A stretch of 64,000 bases of DNA, taken from contig NC_091132.1 of the NCBI RefSeq assembly GCF_040183065.1, positions 163,733,102-163,797,101 on the forward strand, written 5' to 3'. Origin of the DNA: Periplaneta americana (taxonomy: Eukaryota > Arthropoda > Insecta > Blattodea > Blattidae). This document shows positions 10,902 through 22,576 of this stretch, piece by piece. The notes under the pieces were generated by a model. It was not told the DNA's origin, searched no databases, and saw nothing but the letters and a program-made list of their open reading frames with translations. Every line of letters starts with the position of its first letter. The first letter of the stretch is position 1. The position numbers and the translations under genes are program-made.

Positions 10902-12224
10902 CTGAAAATAATAAAGATAACAGGGAAAACTAATGAAGGCAAATTCAAGAGCTCTGAACTAATAACATACAATGGTCTTTGCATTCACCTAATGAATTTT
11001 AATATCAAGTCGCACAATTTTCGTCATACAAAAAAAAAAAGAAAAGTATATGAGGCTGGATTATGCACAGAATATGAATCTTCTTCTCTATTTCCGATTT
11101 AAAATAAATAAATTAAGTTCTGTTTTTCAGAGCAGAGTGCATCTGATGTTGGAATCAGCGTGAATGAACTGCTAAGAAGGACAGTTACTGATATTAAATA
11201 TTCCGTAATTAAAACTAGACAACAGTGTCAAGTCACTTAAATACTTTAAATGAATAGATAGTGATCCATTTTTAAATTGGAAAAATATAAATAAGAAATA
11301 TAGTGTGCTGCAAGATCAATCGGAGTTTTAAATTAGGACATTATACACCATGTCCCGCTTAGAGGGATCGAGAAATAAATGCTCACCATGTAAAATCAGA
11401 GGAAGATATTGTTTTGATTTAAATCTGACAAGATGCAGAAACTGTCCAATGGCTTAAAAACAGCTGATATTCATTCGCATGGGCACTAACGTTTTCAATA
11501 TAAAAATCGTTTAATAGTTACTTGGGTACTGTTACTTATTTATTTATTTATTTAATCCACTCAACAATGTAATTACAGAGTAGAGAAAAGTGAAAATAAC
11601 AGTAGTAATACATATAATAATGGTAATTTAAACTGAAATTTAAACAGTTAGAATCCAATACTACTCAACAAAAGATATCAAGCAAATATTACCTGTAAAT
11701 CTCGGTAAACAAAAGAAAAGTATTTACAGTATAAAGAAAACTTAGATTATATTAAAGTAATAAAGCAAGTGATGAAATGCAAAGAACTAGTCACAGATTA
11801 ATAAGAATAATACAATACCTGATGGGGGACTAGACGTACATTAAGTCAGCAATGTTAACAGAATTAGGAATGAGTTAGTAATGATAATTGCGCTAAACTG
11901 GAGAATTCCCACGGTATCTTTGAACCGTGCCGTTACGTTTAGCACCAAATTTAAGTAAATACACAATCTTGCCAACATAAGAACACGACATTGGTGTGTG
12001 GCGTCGTTGGAGGGAGAAATTTGTTTCTTTTCTCTCTCTACCTCCTTCGTTCTGAACATTACTGAGAGATAGCACCACTGTTAGCTACAAGATATATTTG
12101 CGCAAATATATTAAAGTAGATTACGTGACCTATTACGTGACTTAGATGAGAGTCTCGAGACAAAACAGTTTTGCTATATTTCTTTTTTTTTATTAAATAT
12201 TAAGCACAGGAACGCCATTTCGTA
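10902..12224. other. Intronic sequence with dispersed repeats, no exon seen
   Basis: This is the left part of the 24.5 kb intron between the exons at 35454 and 10822. A TTTA microsatellite near 11536 starts an AT-rich, repeat-like tract. The short minus-strand ORFs near 11841-12078 resemble nothing I know. Confidence 0.35.
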
Positions 12225-12320
12225 ATTTTATTTAAGAAACAAGCAAAACAAATTATCTTTGCATCAAAAACGGATGCTCCCTGGACCAAATTATCGTATT
12301 TTATAATTGTTTGAATGCAA
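12225..12320. repeat. Fragment related to the Helitron interior
   Basis: A block with ACGGATGCTCCCTGGACC, then AATTATCGTATTTTATAATT and TTGAATGCAA, matches internal sequence of the Helitron at 20630-21787 (GATGTTCCCTGGATCAAA and neighbouring motifs). No Helitron ends are visible here. Confidence 0.5.
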
Positions 12321-12632
12321 CAGAAGCCAGAAGTCTTGCACTTGACTAAGGCAGTGAATTATTTAAGAATATAGTCGCGAATTTTACTACCACCATTTCG
12401 ATTGTGTTTTGTTTGGCACGGCCCGGTACGGCCTGGTGACTAGTGGCCAGCGAGTAACATCGACTATCGACATTGCTCTGCCATGGGTATTATCCAGTTG
12501 TTCCTTAGCAAAATACTTATGGAGTGTTTCGAAAGCTAACAGTATTTATTTCTCTCAAGAGTGTGGCTCTATCCTGAAAGATGTCAATATTGCTCAGTTG
12601 ATATAGAAGGAACAGATTCTAAGAAGTGGAGA

Positions 12633-13655
12633 TTACTTACAATAACATGTCCTAGCATAGTTTATATAAAATGTTTTACTGGTCCTACAGTTCTCTCTGG
12701 GTACATGTATTGCTATCCTAGACAGTAGATGACTATTTACAGAACTTGTTAATAAATTATGGAGGCATTTTATATCAATATTATTCCTTCTGTGTTGCAA
12801 ACTTTTAAAATTAAAGAGAGACAAAAGAGACGAGTACGAAATACTACTTTCATTATTCCAGAAGGGATAGTAACCAAATGATTTAAGAAACAAAAATCTA
12901 ATGAATCTTTTTTGAACACTCTCAATTTTGTTAATATATTTAATTTGATAGGGGTTCCATGCAGTACTGCAATATTCAAGTTTTGATCTAACTAATGAAA
13001 AAAATAGAATTGTTAAACTATCTTGAAAAGAGAATTTTGTGGTATGTCTATAGATAAATCCTAGAAGTTTCAGAGACTGAGACACAAGTTCAAGTATATG
13101 GCTGGAAAAATCCATATTATAAGTGAATCGTATGCCTAAATATTTTACCGTGTCAGTCATTTCCAGTAATTCCCCACCCATTGAGTATCTGTAAGTAAAA
13201 TAAATTTTTTATCCTAGTATATATCATATAATGACATTTAAGTTGAAATACAGTTTATTCTTCAGTGACCACTTGTGTAACTCGTTTAGATCTCTCTGAA
13301 GCAAGTAACAGTCATTAGGTGCAGGACAAGATTTAATAATTTTGACATCATCAGCATAAATTAAACATAGTGAGTTTGATATCGAGTTCGGTAGGTCATT
13401 TATAAATAATAAAAATAAAAGTGGACCCAGATTTGATCCTTGAGGGACCCCCGATGTCACAGTAAATTCTTCAGACTGACATTTGTTGAAGACAACAAAC
13501 TGTTTGCGGTTTAATAGGTAACTTCTAAATAGATTTATAAGAAAATTACTAATCCCGTATTTGGCAAGCTTCTTTAACAATATACAGTGATCAACAGTAT
13601 CAAATGCTGTTTTGAAGTCTGTGTAGATTACATTAACTGGATTACCTATGTCCAT
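12633..13655 (-). mobile_element. Jockey/CR1-like LINE, 5'-truncated reverse transcriptase
   Basis: This is the reverse-transcriptase part of a non-LTR element. Reading leftward it shows the palm motif TDFKTAFDTVDH, then GVPQGSNLGPLLF, the catalytic YADD box (LIYADDVKI) and the LEYCSTAWNPY thumb region. The two open segments (13224-13655 and 12633-13181) are in the same frame, separated by in-frame stops. The endonuclease domain and the start of RT are missing. It sits in an intron of zinc-finger gene 1 on the same strand. Jockey versus CR1/L2 is not settled. Confidence 0.85.
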
Positions 13656-13659
13656 ATTT

Positions 13660-14029
13660 TCAGTGACATAATCACAAAACCATACTAAATTGGATAATTA
13701 TATACTGTAATGCACTGTTATAGCTCCCGCACTCTCACTTATTACCAATATAACACCATTTCTCCGATAACTCTCCCTGGACTTCTCGTATGTTATATTA
13801 GTAATTAGTTAGAAGGGGGGGGCAACAACATTGAGACGATTTTTTATTATGTCTTCTTCAGCGTAGCTTTTCTGGAGAATTGCAAATCTTTTTACTTGTA
13901 TCATGTAACTGAAATAATGTAATATAATACATTACTATATAAAATGTAAATAAAGTTATTAAAACCTAAACTAGCACTGAGGTGGTTCTCTTCGTATTCT
14001 GCTTATACACCTTGCATAAATGAATCTCT
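13660..14029. other. Non-coding stretch, nothing recognised
   Basis: No coding or element signal was found beyond a short poly-G run near 13815. Confidence 0.3.
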
Positions 14030-14250
14030 GAAAGATTAGGCGTCAAGTCAGGTGACCTTGGTGACTAGGCAAGGATTCTCCTTGTTGCTGAAAAACCAAT
14101 CCTTGGGGAGTTGATCAACAACACAAGTTCTGCAACATGTCCAGATACACATTCCCATTGATTGTCACCTCGATGAAGGAGAATGGTCCGATGACGGTAT
14201 GTTCCACGATAAAAGTTAGTGCGATGCCTCACTAAGAACATAGGCACAAG
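14030..14250 (-). pseudogene. Decayed IS630/Tc1-type transposase fragment
   Basis: Translating leftward gives, across shifted frames, NGNVYLDMLQN, GLVFQQQGE and SPRSPDLTP. These resemble the (L)YLDMLQN, FQQDGAPPH and WPPRSPDLTP blocks around the DDE/D catalytic region of IS630-Tc1 superfamily transposases. Frameshifts and a stop mean it cannot be functional. The family is reasonable but the fragment is short. Confidence 0.5.
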
Positions 14251-14370
14251 CTTAAGAACAGCTAAAAATGTAATAGTGGCATATGCTGTACTTCACAACT
14301 TGGCTGTCATATGGAAAGAGGAACTGTAAGGTGAGTTAAGTTGAGTTTGATTAATAAATCCATAATATTC

Positions 14371-14690
14371 TCATAGCTAGCAGTGCATCATAACTGCGGA
14401 ATCCCGGCCAAACAAGTCACTCAACTGAGTGCACTCCTAGTATAATGGCAGTTGACACTAGATATATGCGTCAACATATATGCCTAACTTGAAGTCAGGC
14501 CACAAAGGGATACACTGAAGGAGGAAGGTTCGGTTCGGTCCGGTCCTGTGGATTGAATTCGGCGTAGCTCAGTGGTCAGAATGCTTGGTACCTAGAACCA
14601 AGGACCCGGGTTCGATCCCCGGCGCCAGAGCGAATTTTTCTCCTCAAATATTAGATTGTCAACATTACAGAGATTATTCTGTAGGACAAA
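14371..14690 (+). mobile_element. tRNA-containing SINE-like insertion with 20-bp duplication
   Basis: A 320-bp insertion lies between perfect 20-bp direct repeats (14351-14370 and 14691-14710, starting TTAATAAATCC). About 190 bases in is a tRNA-like block with an A box (TAGCTCAGTGGTCAGAATGC) and a B box (GGGTTCGATCCCC). The anticodon loop lacks T33 and the acceptor stem is imperfect, so it is not a working tRNA. The tRNA-like part is unusually far from the 5' end for a SINE. The perfect duplication suggests a young insertion. Confidence 0.85.
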
Positions 14691-14710
14691 TTAATAAATC
14701 CATAATATTC

Positions 14711-15487
14711 ACATTGAATAATGCCCATCATCAGAAAGACGTATTCAAGTGAGAATATGATAGCTTTCTAAATTGATTTTAGCAAAAAGAAATTGGATAA
14801 GTCCTTTTAGAAATGACTGATTTAATTATAGAGTTACTGTCTAGTAAAAAAATAACTCTCAAATAAATTACTCCAAGTAGAAATAGTGTATCCAGTGCTA
14901 ATGCCCACACGTCACTGAAACAGATGGCAGAAAGCGATTATTTTTTAATAGGATTTTACGATAATATACCTTTCCACGACGTACAGTAAGTTTAATATAA
15001 AAATATTTGGCACCACACATAGATAGCACATTCTTAAGTCTTGGAGAACTTTCACAAATAAACATCAAAGAAAGGGGTAGTATTATGGAAACTCAGGTTA
15101 CTGTAAATTACATTAAAACTCGTAAAACTTTGCTTCCTACAATAATTTTATTCATATATTACAGATTCACTTATTTATAAGTTACAAACTACTGTACATT
15201 CTAAGGAAAAGGGGGGGGGGAAGCTAAACGAATCATATCAAGATAACAGAAGAATAAGCAAACTCCAAAAAAAAAAAAAAAAAAAGAAAAGAAAATCGTG
15301 TTAACATAGAGTGAGAGTATTAAGAAAATAAATATAGACCTTTATTTTTCTCCTCATTCCCAAGTTCCATATTCATTTCAGGTTGTAAGTGATGCAAATT
15401 AGTAACTTCTGAATGAGTTTCATGCAAAAATACAGACGAGTCACCAGTAAAATAATCACAAGAAATGAGTGAAGCATTGCAGATTTA
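14711..15487. other. Intronic sequence, homopolymer runs only
   Basis: I see no exon. There is a G run near 15210 and an A run near 15270. Confidence 0.35.
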
Positions 15488-16389
15488 GGGTGGAATTCAT
15501 AGTCGTCACTTATAAAATGAGTGAACCCTTAAGTAATAAGGGAACCCTTAACTCAATTCCGAATTCATAGACAACACTTATTTTCACGTAATGAGTGCTC
15601 ACTTACAGCTGCCGGACATGACGTCATAACAAAAGCTGACTCTCATTGAACTGATCGAAAGCAGCTCTACATGTGGAGTTGCTATAACAACGAGTTATCA
15701 ATATTATTGTACTGAATAAGTTATATACAGCAATAGTTTCATGATATGTTAAATTCTAGTTGCATGTTAGTTATAGTTATAATCAGATATCCTACTAATT
15801 GGTACACATGTTCTGTAGTAGTGAATTTCTTAAATAAATAAATTAAGCCTATTAGGCCTACTATATAATGCTGTATATTGAATTTTTAACATAGTGTTAT
15901 ATTTACTGTGTAATTTGTCAATTATAGCTACATTTTACATTTTTGGCTATGATATGTATACTTAACTCTTTTTAATTTATTTTTATTTGGTATTTTTCAT
16001 TTATATCTATAGCCTGTGTGTCTTTTATTTAGGTAGTATCTATTCTTTTTTTTTTTCATTTTTAATTTTTAATTTGTAATTACACTTGTATCTTGCATTT
16101 GTATCTGTTTTATCTCTTTTTTCATGTTATATGCAATTCTATTCTCCATGTCTCTAATATACCTCTTTGGGACACATATATTTTCCTCATTTCGTTCAGC
16201 AAATTCCACAAAAACCTCAAAATCATTCTCAGTATCCATTTTGAAAATGAGTGGTCACTTAAGGGTACAGATCAGCTCCCTTAAGTAATCACTCATTATG
16301 TGAATGAGGGAAAACTATGAATTAGAAATGAGTATAAGCAACCACTTAAGGGTTCACTCATTTATAAGTGACGACTATGAATTCCGCCC
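15488..16389. mobile_element. PIF/Harbinger-like MITE with TTA duplication
   Basis: Terminal inverted repeats of about 48 bp (GGGTGGAATTCATAGTCGTC inward on the left, GGGCGGAATTCATAGTCGTC on the right) are flanked by TTA on both sides (15485-15487, 16390-16392). The motifs AAGGGAACCCTTAA and ACTCATT recur just inside the ends. The 902-bp interior has no recognisable gene. Confidence 0.85.
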
Positions 16390-16489
16390 TTAGCCCTGCA
16401 TTGGAAAGAATCCTGCGACCAGATATTTACTCTAACATACAAGCTACATTTATTCAAGAAACCAATGAGCCAATAGTACATTATGCAAC

Positions 16490-17105
16490 GAGTCTATAAT
16501 GGTAGTAATTAAGACGCGAGTATGTTTATGAAACGAGCGCAAGCGAGTTTAATAATTTTCATACGAGCGTCTTAATTACCATTATAGTCAAGTTTCATAC
16601 GACTTTTTATGCTCGACCATATTTCTAACTTGAAATTATTCATAAGTATTCATGTTATTCTTATCTGACTGAAGATCGGAAGTGACCTTGTGCATAGCTC
16701 GTAAATTGTGAGATGTGCGCAGACGCCAAAGTATTGATTTTTTCCGAGAAACAAATGTCGACATTGACCTTGATATAATCTAGAGAGTAAAATAAACATT
16801 AATCTTTCTTAATTTTTGTGGCAATAAGTTATCAGTCTGATCGAGTGCTTTTGCCGAAATTTCTGGTGGTGTAAGTTGCAGCTCGTTATCACTACTGTCC
16901 GCCATTTTTACTTTATCTAAATCTAGTTGTCTTTCGATTGCATATCCGAGAATAATCGATACTTGCGCTTTCATATTGCTACAATGGTATTTTCTGATTG
17001 GTGGAACACCTGAACTTTAATGAATAAGATACTTTAATGAGGTCCATTAAACGGCTGCTACCAGGTGTATAATTACTACATTTCAGCATGGTAGAGCATA
17101 AAATA
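16490..17105. mobile_element. Non-autonomous repeat with internal inverted motifs
   Basis: A short hairpin-forming pair (GGTAGTAATTAAGACGC with GCGTCTTAATTACC) lies near 16500-16595. A second inverted pair (TTATGCTCGACCAT near 16607, ATGGTAGAGCATAAA near 17088) brackets the rest. A 64-codon minus ORF at 16780-16974 (MADSSDNELQLTPPE region) resembles, from memory, N-termini of recombinase-like repeat proteins. The family is uncertain. Confidence 0.4.
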
Positions 17106-17603
17106 CTTATCAATTTACCTGAAGGGGTTAGGTACAACTTACAGCAGTAAAAATTTGCAAATATTCAACATTTTTTCCTCCATTATTGTATCTTGTACAA
17201 TAATGAAAATTAGTACTGTCCTTCTGCTATGTGAAAAAAATATTTTTACGATTGGAAAAAATATTTATATAATTTTTTTTTCCAAATTCAAAATGTTGGC
17301 AGTTCACCGTGCAGTGGTGAAGCATTTCCCTCATAACTAAAAAACTATCCAACATTTTGTGATGAAATTTTTTGTGTATTTATATATGTCATACCTACAA
17401 TATGATCCAAATCACATCTCTACCTTTGATAGACTGTCTGATACAAAATAAATTCATTTACAGAAGTGGTCAAATATAAGTATTTTCTTCTAACACAAAA
17501 TAAAACAAAATATTATTTATTAAGGAATTTAGTTGTAAACATGAGTTTCAGCAATGTAATAAAAGAGAGAACATTACACTAAAGTACTACATTTCCAGCT
17601 TTT

Positions 17604-17759
17604 TGTCCATTGTGCAACTCAAACCAAGAAATGGATTCGGAACACCTCCAAATCTGTGCTTCAGTGGCTGACCATGATAATATCTTTGAATAATATTGGA
17701 GTGCAAGAGGTCAAATGACTTTATTGTCAAACGCCTGGCATTAGAAAGCAACAACTACA
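17604..17759 (+). mobile_element. 5'-truncated LINE 3' end with 15-bp duplication
   Basis: This short insertion is flanked by ACATTTCCAGCTTTT (17589-17603 and 17760-17774). Its sequence matches the 3' end of the RNase H-bearing LINE at 62300-62890, including the zinc-knuckle-like CPLCNSNQEMDSEHLKIC region and the end SNAWH. It lies just downstream of the SANT gene's stop codon. Confidence 0.85.
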
Positions 17760-17803
17760 ACATTTCCAGCTTTTCATTAGGCCCTCCCCCTATTCTTTTC
17801 TTT

Positions 17804-17998
17804 CTAATTGTGTTTTCTTAACATTTCTATTTCTAATAATAATTTTGCTTTTTTCAATTCATGGATCTCATCATCCCATTCCATCTGGGCTCTGTGGATC
17901 TCCTCAGCACGTTTCATCTCAGCTTCATGTTTCTGTTTTTGGAGTAGCAATAGCTCTGTTTCATATTCAGTCAGTCTCAATGGCTTTGGAGCAGAATC
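17804..17998 (-). CDS. Myb/SANT-like gene, exon 6 (C-terminal coiled coil)
   Basis: This last exon has 64 codons plus a TAG at 17804-17806. It opens after a TTCTTTGCATAG acceptor. The peptide starts DSAPKPLRLTEYETE and continues as a Glu/Lys/Leu-rich amphipathic helix (LLLLQKQKHEAEMKRAEE) ending in EIEMLRKHN. It is probably a coiled coil for dimerisation, as in MSANTD3-like proteins. It is in phase 0 with exon 5. Confidence 0.85.
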   Translation of the reverse strand, partial: DSAPKPLRLTEYETELLLLQKQKHEAEMKRAEEIHRAQMEWDDEIHELKKAKLLLEIEMLRKHN

Positions 17999-18182
17999 CT
18001 ATGCAAAGAAAAAATGTAAACATGAACTCACTTCATTCCAAACACAAAACTTCCATAATATTTATTATTCCTTCTTAGCATATTTTTTGAGCTTGGTATA
18101 CATTAAATATAATGAAAATAAATAGACCTACACTTATATCTAACAAATTACTTTTTACTAATGGAATTTTATCATTACAAAC

Positions 18183-18252
18183 CTCCCTATGACATCCACT
18201 GGTGGAACGGTCCCTTATACCCATACTATCCTCTTGTGACCCATTGGACTGC
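18183..18252 (-). CDS. Myb/SANT-like gene, exon 5
   Basis: This 70-nt exon lies between a TATTATTTCAG acceptor and a GTTTGT donor. With the two bases carried from exon 4 it gives 24 codons (QSNGSQEDSMGIRDRS..., polar and low-complexity), ending in phase 0. It is a linker between the DNA-binding domain and the coiled coil. Confidence 0.8.
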
Positions 18253-18355
18253 CTGAAATAATATATAAATATATACAGTATTTATATACATGGATGTTAT
18301 AATACAGTGATGATAAGTAGTAATGTCCTTAAATTTCAATGAGATCTTAACCCAC

Positions 18356-18507
18356 CTGTTGTCAACTACTACAGTAACATTTAATCCACATTCATCCAGG
18401 GTTCTTGAGACTGGATTTACTGCACATACATCCCGGGTTCTTGAGACCGGATTTACTGCACATATTGTACTTGAGACGGGCGTTGATGATATGGGAGTAC
18501 AGATATC
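18356..18507 (-). CDS. Myb/SANT-like gene, exon 4 with internal repeat
   Basis: This 152-nt exon lies between a GCCTATTTCAG acceptor and a GTGGGTTAAG donor. It encodes DICTPISSTPVSST, then a duplicated unit (CAVNPVSRTRDV / CAVNPVSRTLDE), then CGLNVTVVVDN. The duplication is visible at the DNA level as two ~39-bp copies. The linker is Thr/Ser-rich and has no recognised domain. Confidence 0.82.
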
Positions 18508-19037
18508 CTGAAATAGGCATATACTAATGTTAAATGGATTGAATATGTAAATAACATAATAGCATTTAATATAACATATATGATATAGATATTACATCAG
18601 CACTGTACCTTTGAGGTGTGCAACAAGTAAATTAAATACCTAGATAAATGCAATATAGAATTATTAATATAGGCCTATAGTAAGTAGATTAATGTTATAT
18701 AAAGGATAAACAGTTCATCATTTTGTATAATGTATGAAGATGGAGAAATTTTGTTGATTGTGTTCAACACTTGTTCTCTTGACCCATCAAAACTTAGGGC
18801 CCTTAGATAATTAGGTAATGCACTGAAGACTGTAGTTTCTTTCAAAACAGATGAGATTAACAAAGGTGAAAAGGATTTGTGTCTCATATTACAATTATGA
18901 ATGTTTTTCTGAGTGCAAAAAGTGTTTTCTTTTTTAACATGAATCATCATCAAGGAAAGACTACTCAAAGTAAGGTGAAAGTTTCTAAATTTTGGTAAAT
19001 CTTTTACAGAATGCCCCTTTATGCACACCTTACTTAC
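18508..19037. other. Intron of the SANT gene with an unrecognised ORF
   Basis: An open frame of 117 codons on the minus strand (18675-19028) has no domain I recognise. It may be the decayed C-terminus of a LINE. It borders the RTE-like LINE copy at 19038. Confidence 0.3.
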
Positions 19038-20296
19038 TGTACTTACTTACTTACAAATGGCTTTTAAGGAACCTGAAGGTTCATTGCCGCCCTCACATAA
19101 GCCTGCCAGCGGTTTCTATCCTGCGCAAGATTAATCCTATCTCTATCATCATACCCCACCTCCCTCAAATCCATTTTAATATTATCCTCCCATCTACGTC
19201 TCGGCCTCCCTGAAGGTCTTTTTCCCTCCGGTCTCCCAACTAACACTCTATATGCATTTCTGGATTCGCCCATACGTGCTTCATGCCCTGCCTATCTCAA
19301 ACGTCTGGATTTAATGTTCCTAATTATGTCAGGTGAACAATACAATGCGTGCAGTTCTGTGTTGTGTAACTTTCTCCATTCTCCTGTAACTTCATCCCGC
19401 TTAGCCCCAAATATTTTCCTAAGCACCTTATTCTCAAACACCCTTAACCTATGTTCCTCTCTCAGAGTGAGAGTCCAAGTTTCACAACCATACAGAACAA
19501 CCGGTAATATAACTGTTTTATAAATTCTAACTTTCAGATTTTTGGACAGTAGACTGGATGATAAGAGCTTCTCAACCGAATAATAACACGCATTTCCCAT
19601 ATTTATTCTGCGTTTAATTTCCTCCTGAGTGTCATTTATATTTGTTACTGTTGCTCCAAGATATTTGAAATTTTCCACCTCTTTGAAGGATAAATCTCCA
19701 ATTTTTATAGTTCCATTTCGTACAATATTCTGGTCACGAGACATAATCCTATACTTTGTCTTTTCGGGATTTACTTCCAAACCGATCGCTTTACTTGCTA
19801 CAAGTAAAATTTCCGTGTTTTCCCTAATCGTTTGTGTATTTTCTCCTAACATATTCACGTCATTCGCATAGACAAGAAGCTGATGTAACCCGTTCAATTC
19901 CAAACCCTGCCTGTTATCCTGAACTTTCCTAATGGCATATTCTAGAGCGAAGTTAAAAAGTAAAGGTGATAGTGCATCTCCCTGCTTTAGCCCGCAGTGA
20001 ATTGGAAAAGCATCAGATAGAAACTGACCTATACGGACTCTGCTGTATGTTTCACTGAGACACATTTTAATTAATCGAACTAGTTTCTTGGGAATACCAA
20101 ATTCAATAAGAATATCATATAATACTTCCCTCTTAACCGAGTCATATGCCTTTTTGAAATCTATGAATAGGTGATGTAATGTAGCCTTATACTCCCATTT
20201 TTTCTCCATTATCTGTCGAATACAAAAAATCTGATCAATAGTCGATCTATTACACCGAAAACCGCACTGATGATCCCCAATAATTTTATCTACGTA
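19038..20296 (-). mobile_element. RTE-like LINE, 5'-truncated copy in a SANT-gene intron
   Basis: It is about 90% or more similar by eye to the copy at 27591-29485, starting near the VDKIIGDHQ region of RT and running to the AAGT-repeat tail near 19045. The two open segments (19292-20308 and 19064-19273) are in one frame, separated by a TGG-to-TAG change in the RRLRWAGH motif. The catalytic YADD box reads YAND, so the enzyme would be dead. Frame similarity ends at about 20296, marking the 5' truncation. Confidence 0.92.
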
Positions 20297-20629
20297 CCTG
20301 CCTATCATTATCCTTAAGGCTTTCTTTTGTAAAACAGTGCTCTCAATTCATGAGGAAACTTCGCATCATCCTGCTCTCCTAGCCCTTGTGGACTTATTTT
20401 ATTCTGTAGTTAATGTCTTGATTTGACGGTAGTAACGGAACATGCTCCCTGTCGATGCAAGCACAACACGCAGGAAAGTGTACACCGGGGTTCTGCTGTA
20501 ATATAGTTTCCTCGTAAAATGAGACAATCAATGTTTATATCACCACAACCACAAATTGCAAAATCTTCTAAGTAATAAAACTAAGTTAAATATATATTTC
20601 ATATCACCAACTGATGCTCTACAAACATA
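20297..20629. other. SANT-gene intron, nothing recognised
   Basis: There is no exon or element end between the LINE truncation point and the Helitron. Confidence 0.35.
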
Positions 20630-21787
20630 TCTATACTAATAATAAATCTGTAGCCGAAATTTTTCTGGTAATTTTCGATTTTCCAAAAATAATTGGTCCT
20701 AACATATATAATTAACCACCCTGCAACCGAAAATCGCTTTTTTTGAAATTTTTGTTTCTATGTCTGTCTGTCTGTCTGTCTGTATGTTTGTTACCTTTTC
20801 ACGTGATAATGGATGAACGGATTTCGATGAAAATTGAAATATAAATTAAGTTCGTTGTAACTTAGATTTAGGCTATATGACATTCAAAATACATTATTTA
20901 AAAGGGGGGGTTATAAGGGGGCCTGAATTAAATAAATCGAAATATCTCACTTATTATTGATTTTTGTGAAAAATGTTACATAACAAAAGTTTCTTTAAAA
21001 ATAATTTGCGATAAGTTTCATTCCTTGAAAAATTTTGATAGGACTGATATTTAATGAGATAAATGAGTTTTAAAATTAAAATAACTGCCATCTAAGGCCG
21101 TGTAATGAATTAAAAAACAAATGACTTCGTCTATAAGGGTCCTTGGACAGCAACAATCGAAAGCTATGAAAGATAGCCTACAGAGAATGTTTCTGTGTTT
21201 GTATGAAGTAATATCGGAAGCTAAATTAACCGATTTGTATAATTAATTATTATTTCACCATTGGAAAGTGTAGTTTCTCTAGATGGACATAATGCTATAA
21301 TGTTATTACAGTAACTTCTGATATAATATATAATATAATATAATATAATATAATTTAATATAAAATGTAATGTAATGTAATATTATATAATATAATTTAA
21401 GTTATTTGAAGGGTTCAGAACCATAGTGAGCCAAGCGCCATTTACTGAATACGTAGAAAACAAGGGTTAAAATGAAGTTATTACCATAATTCAATGAAAA
21501 CCTATAACAAGTAAAATAAAATATACACATTAAATCTAAATGATGTCAATGTTCATTAAACTATGGTTGCATGTAATAAAAATTAAGAAACATGTTAAAG
21601 GAATTGTCATTGCACCAAATGAGTGTCTCTGGAACAAAATGATCGCATTTTAATTATTTGGATGCAATTTAAATCAAGTAATATATTAAACGATTTATCC
21701 TTCTATCAAACACGGATGTTCCCTGGATCAAACGTCCTATTTTAATTATATAATTACTTTATATTTATTTCTAACGGGTACTGCTAG
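20630..21787 (+). mobile_element. Non-autonomous Helitron, copy 1
   Basis: It begins TCTATACTAATAATAAATCT and ends GGGTACTGCTAG, inserted between A (20629) and T (21788). These are the 5'-TC, CTRR-3' and A/T insertion hallmarks of Helitrons. No terminal inverted repeat or target duplication is present, as expected. A GTCT microsatellite and an ATAAT repeat lie inside. There is no Rep/helicase. The same family occurs inverted at 39725-40700. Confidence 0.9.
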
Positions 21788-21865
21788 TAAGAGAATAAAA
21801 TCTGATGACTGACCACCAATTTGAAGCCCACAAATGTCTTATACTTATGTACAGTGAAAGCTAAC

Positions 21866-21916
21866 CTCAATTGCTGTTACTCCTTGTGATGGAGATCGCA
21901 GGGATATATCACAGAC
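21866..21916 (-). CDS. Myb/SANT-like gene, exon 3
   Basis: This 51-nt exon (17 codons, VCDISLRSPSQGVTAIE) has a TTTAACTTTCAG acceptor and a GTTAGCTTTC donor and is phase 0 on both sides. It is short but fits exactly between exons 2 and 4. The Helitron and an RTE-like LINE occupy the intron to its left. Confidence 0.8.
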
Positions 21917-22350
21917 CTGAAAGTTAAAATAAATAATTAGTGCTGTGTAAATGTCCCAGTTTTCATAATTCTAGTAATTTACAAGAGATATTATATCCCG
22001 GCTGATAACTGCGTGGGTTTAGTTCAGATGTTGAGCCAGTTTTCCCTGTTACGTACGCTAATTACTATTAACTTTGATTTGAGGTACCTATATGGTAGTT
22101 TTAATTTACTTTCACGATATTGTGAATTACAGTGAATTATATTCTCTTTGTGTAGACCTACTAAGTACTACCATTATCAATCCTATTTATATATACGTTT
22201 TGTGATTTACGTTAATTTTGTAGCCTACCACGTTTCCAATATATCCATGAGCGATATAATCATTCGGAAAACACATTTAAATAACATTTACCAGCAAATA
22301 ATATTACACACATTTCAACATGCAATAAGAACAAAAAAAAAATGGCGAAC

Positions 22351-22509
22351 CTTATATGATGCTCGTGCATCCGAGTCAAATTCTGCGTCATCTTTAGTAA
22401 ATTCATGCAGTAGAAATGCGACAATATCCCTGTCTAAGTCATTGAGAGTTACATCATCAGTTTCTGGATCAGGACATCCTCCGCCAGTTGTTCTTCTGTA
22501 GTTCTTTTG
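22351..22509 (-). CDS. Myb/SANT-like gene, exon 2
   Basis: This 159-nt exon (53 codons) lies between a TTATTTGTTAG acceptor and a GTTCGCC donor and is phase 0. It encodes QKNYRRTTGGGCPDPETDD and then an acidic region (LNDLDRDIVAFLLHEFTKDD). A basic segment followed by a glycine-rich turn and acidic patch after the SANT domain is typical of MSANTD3-like proteins. Confidence 0.85.
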
Positions 22510-22576
22510 CTAACAAATAAATACAAAAAATACTGAATCAGAACAATTCTTTTCGTTATAGTCAGACCTAACCTAC

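Noticed and set aside
14557-14632. Possible functional tRNA gene
   Set aside because: The A and B boxes are good, but T33 is missing in the anticodon loop, the acceptor stem is imperfect, and it lies inside a duplicated-flank insertion. It is a SINE component.
16093-16284. Phe/Leu-rich ORF
   Set aside because: It lies in the interior of a PIF/Harbinger-like MITE, in a T-rich low-complexity region, without homology.
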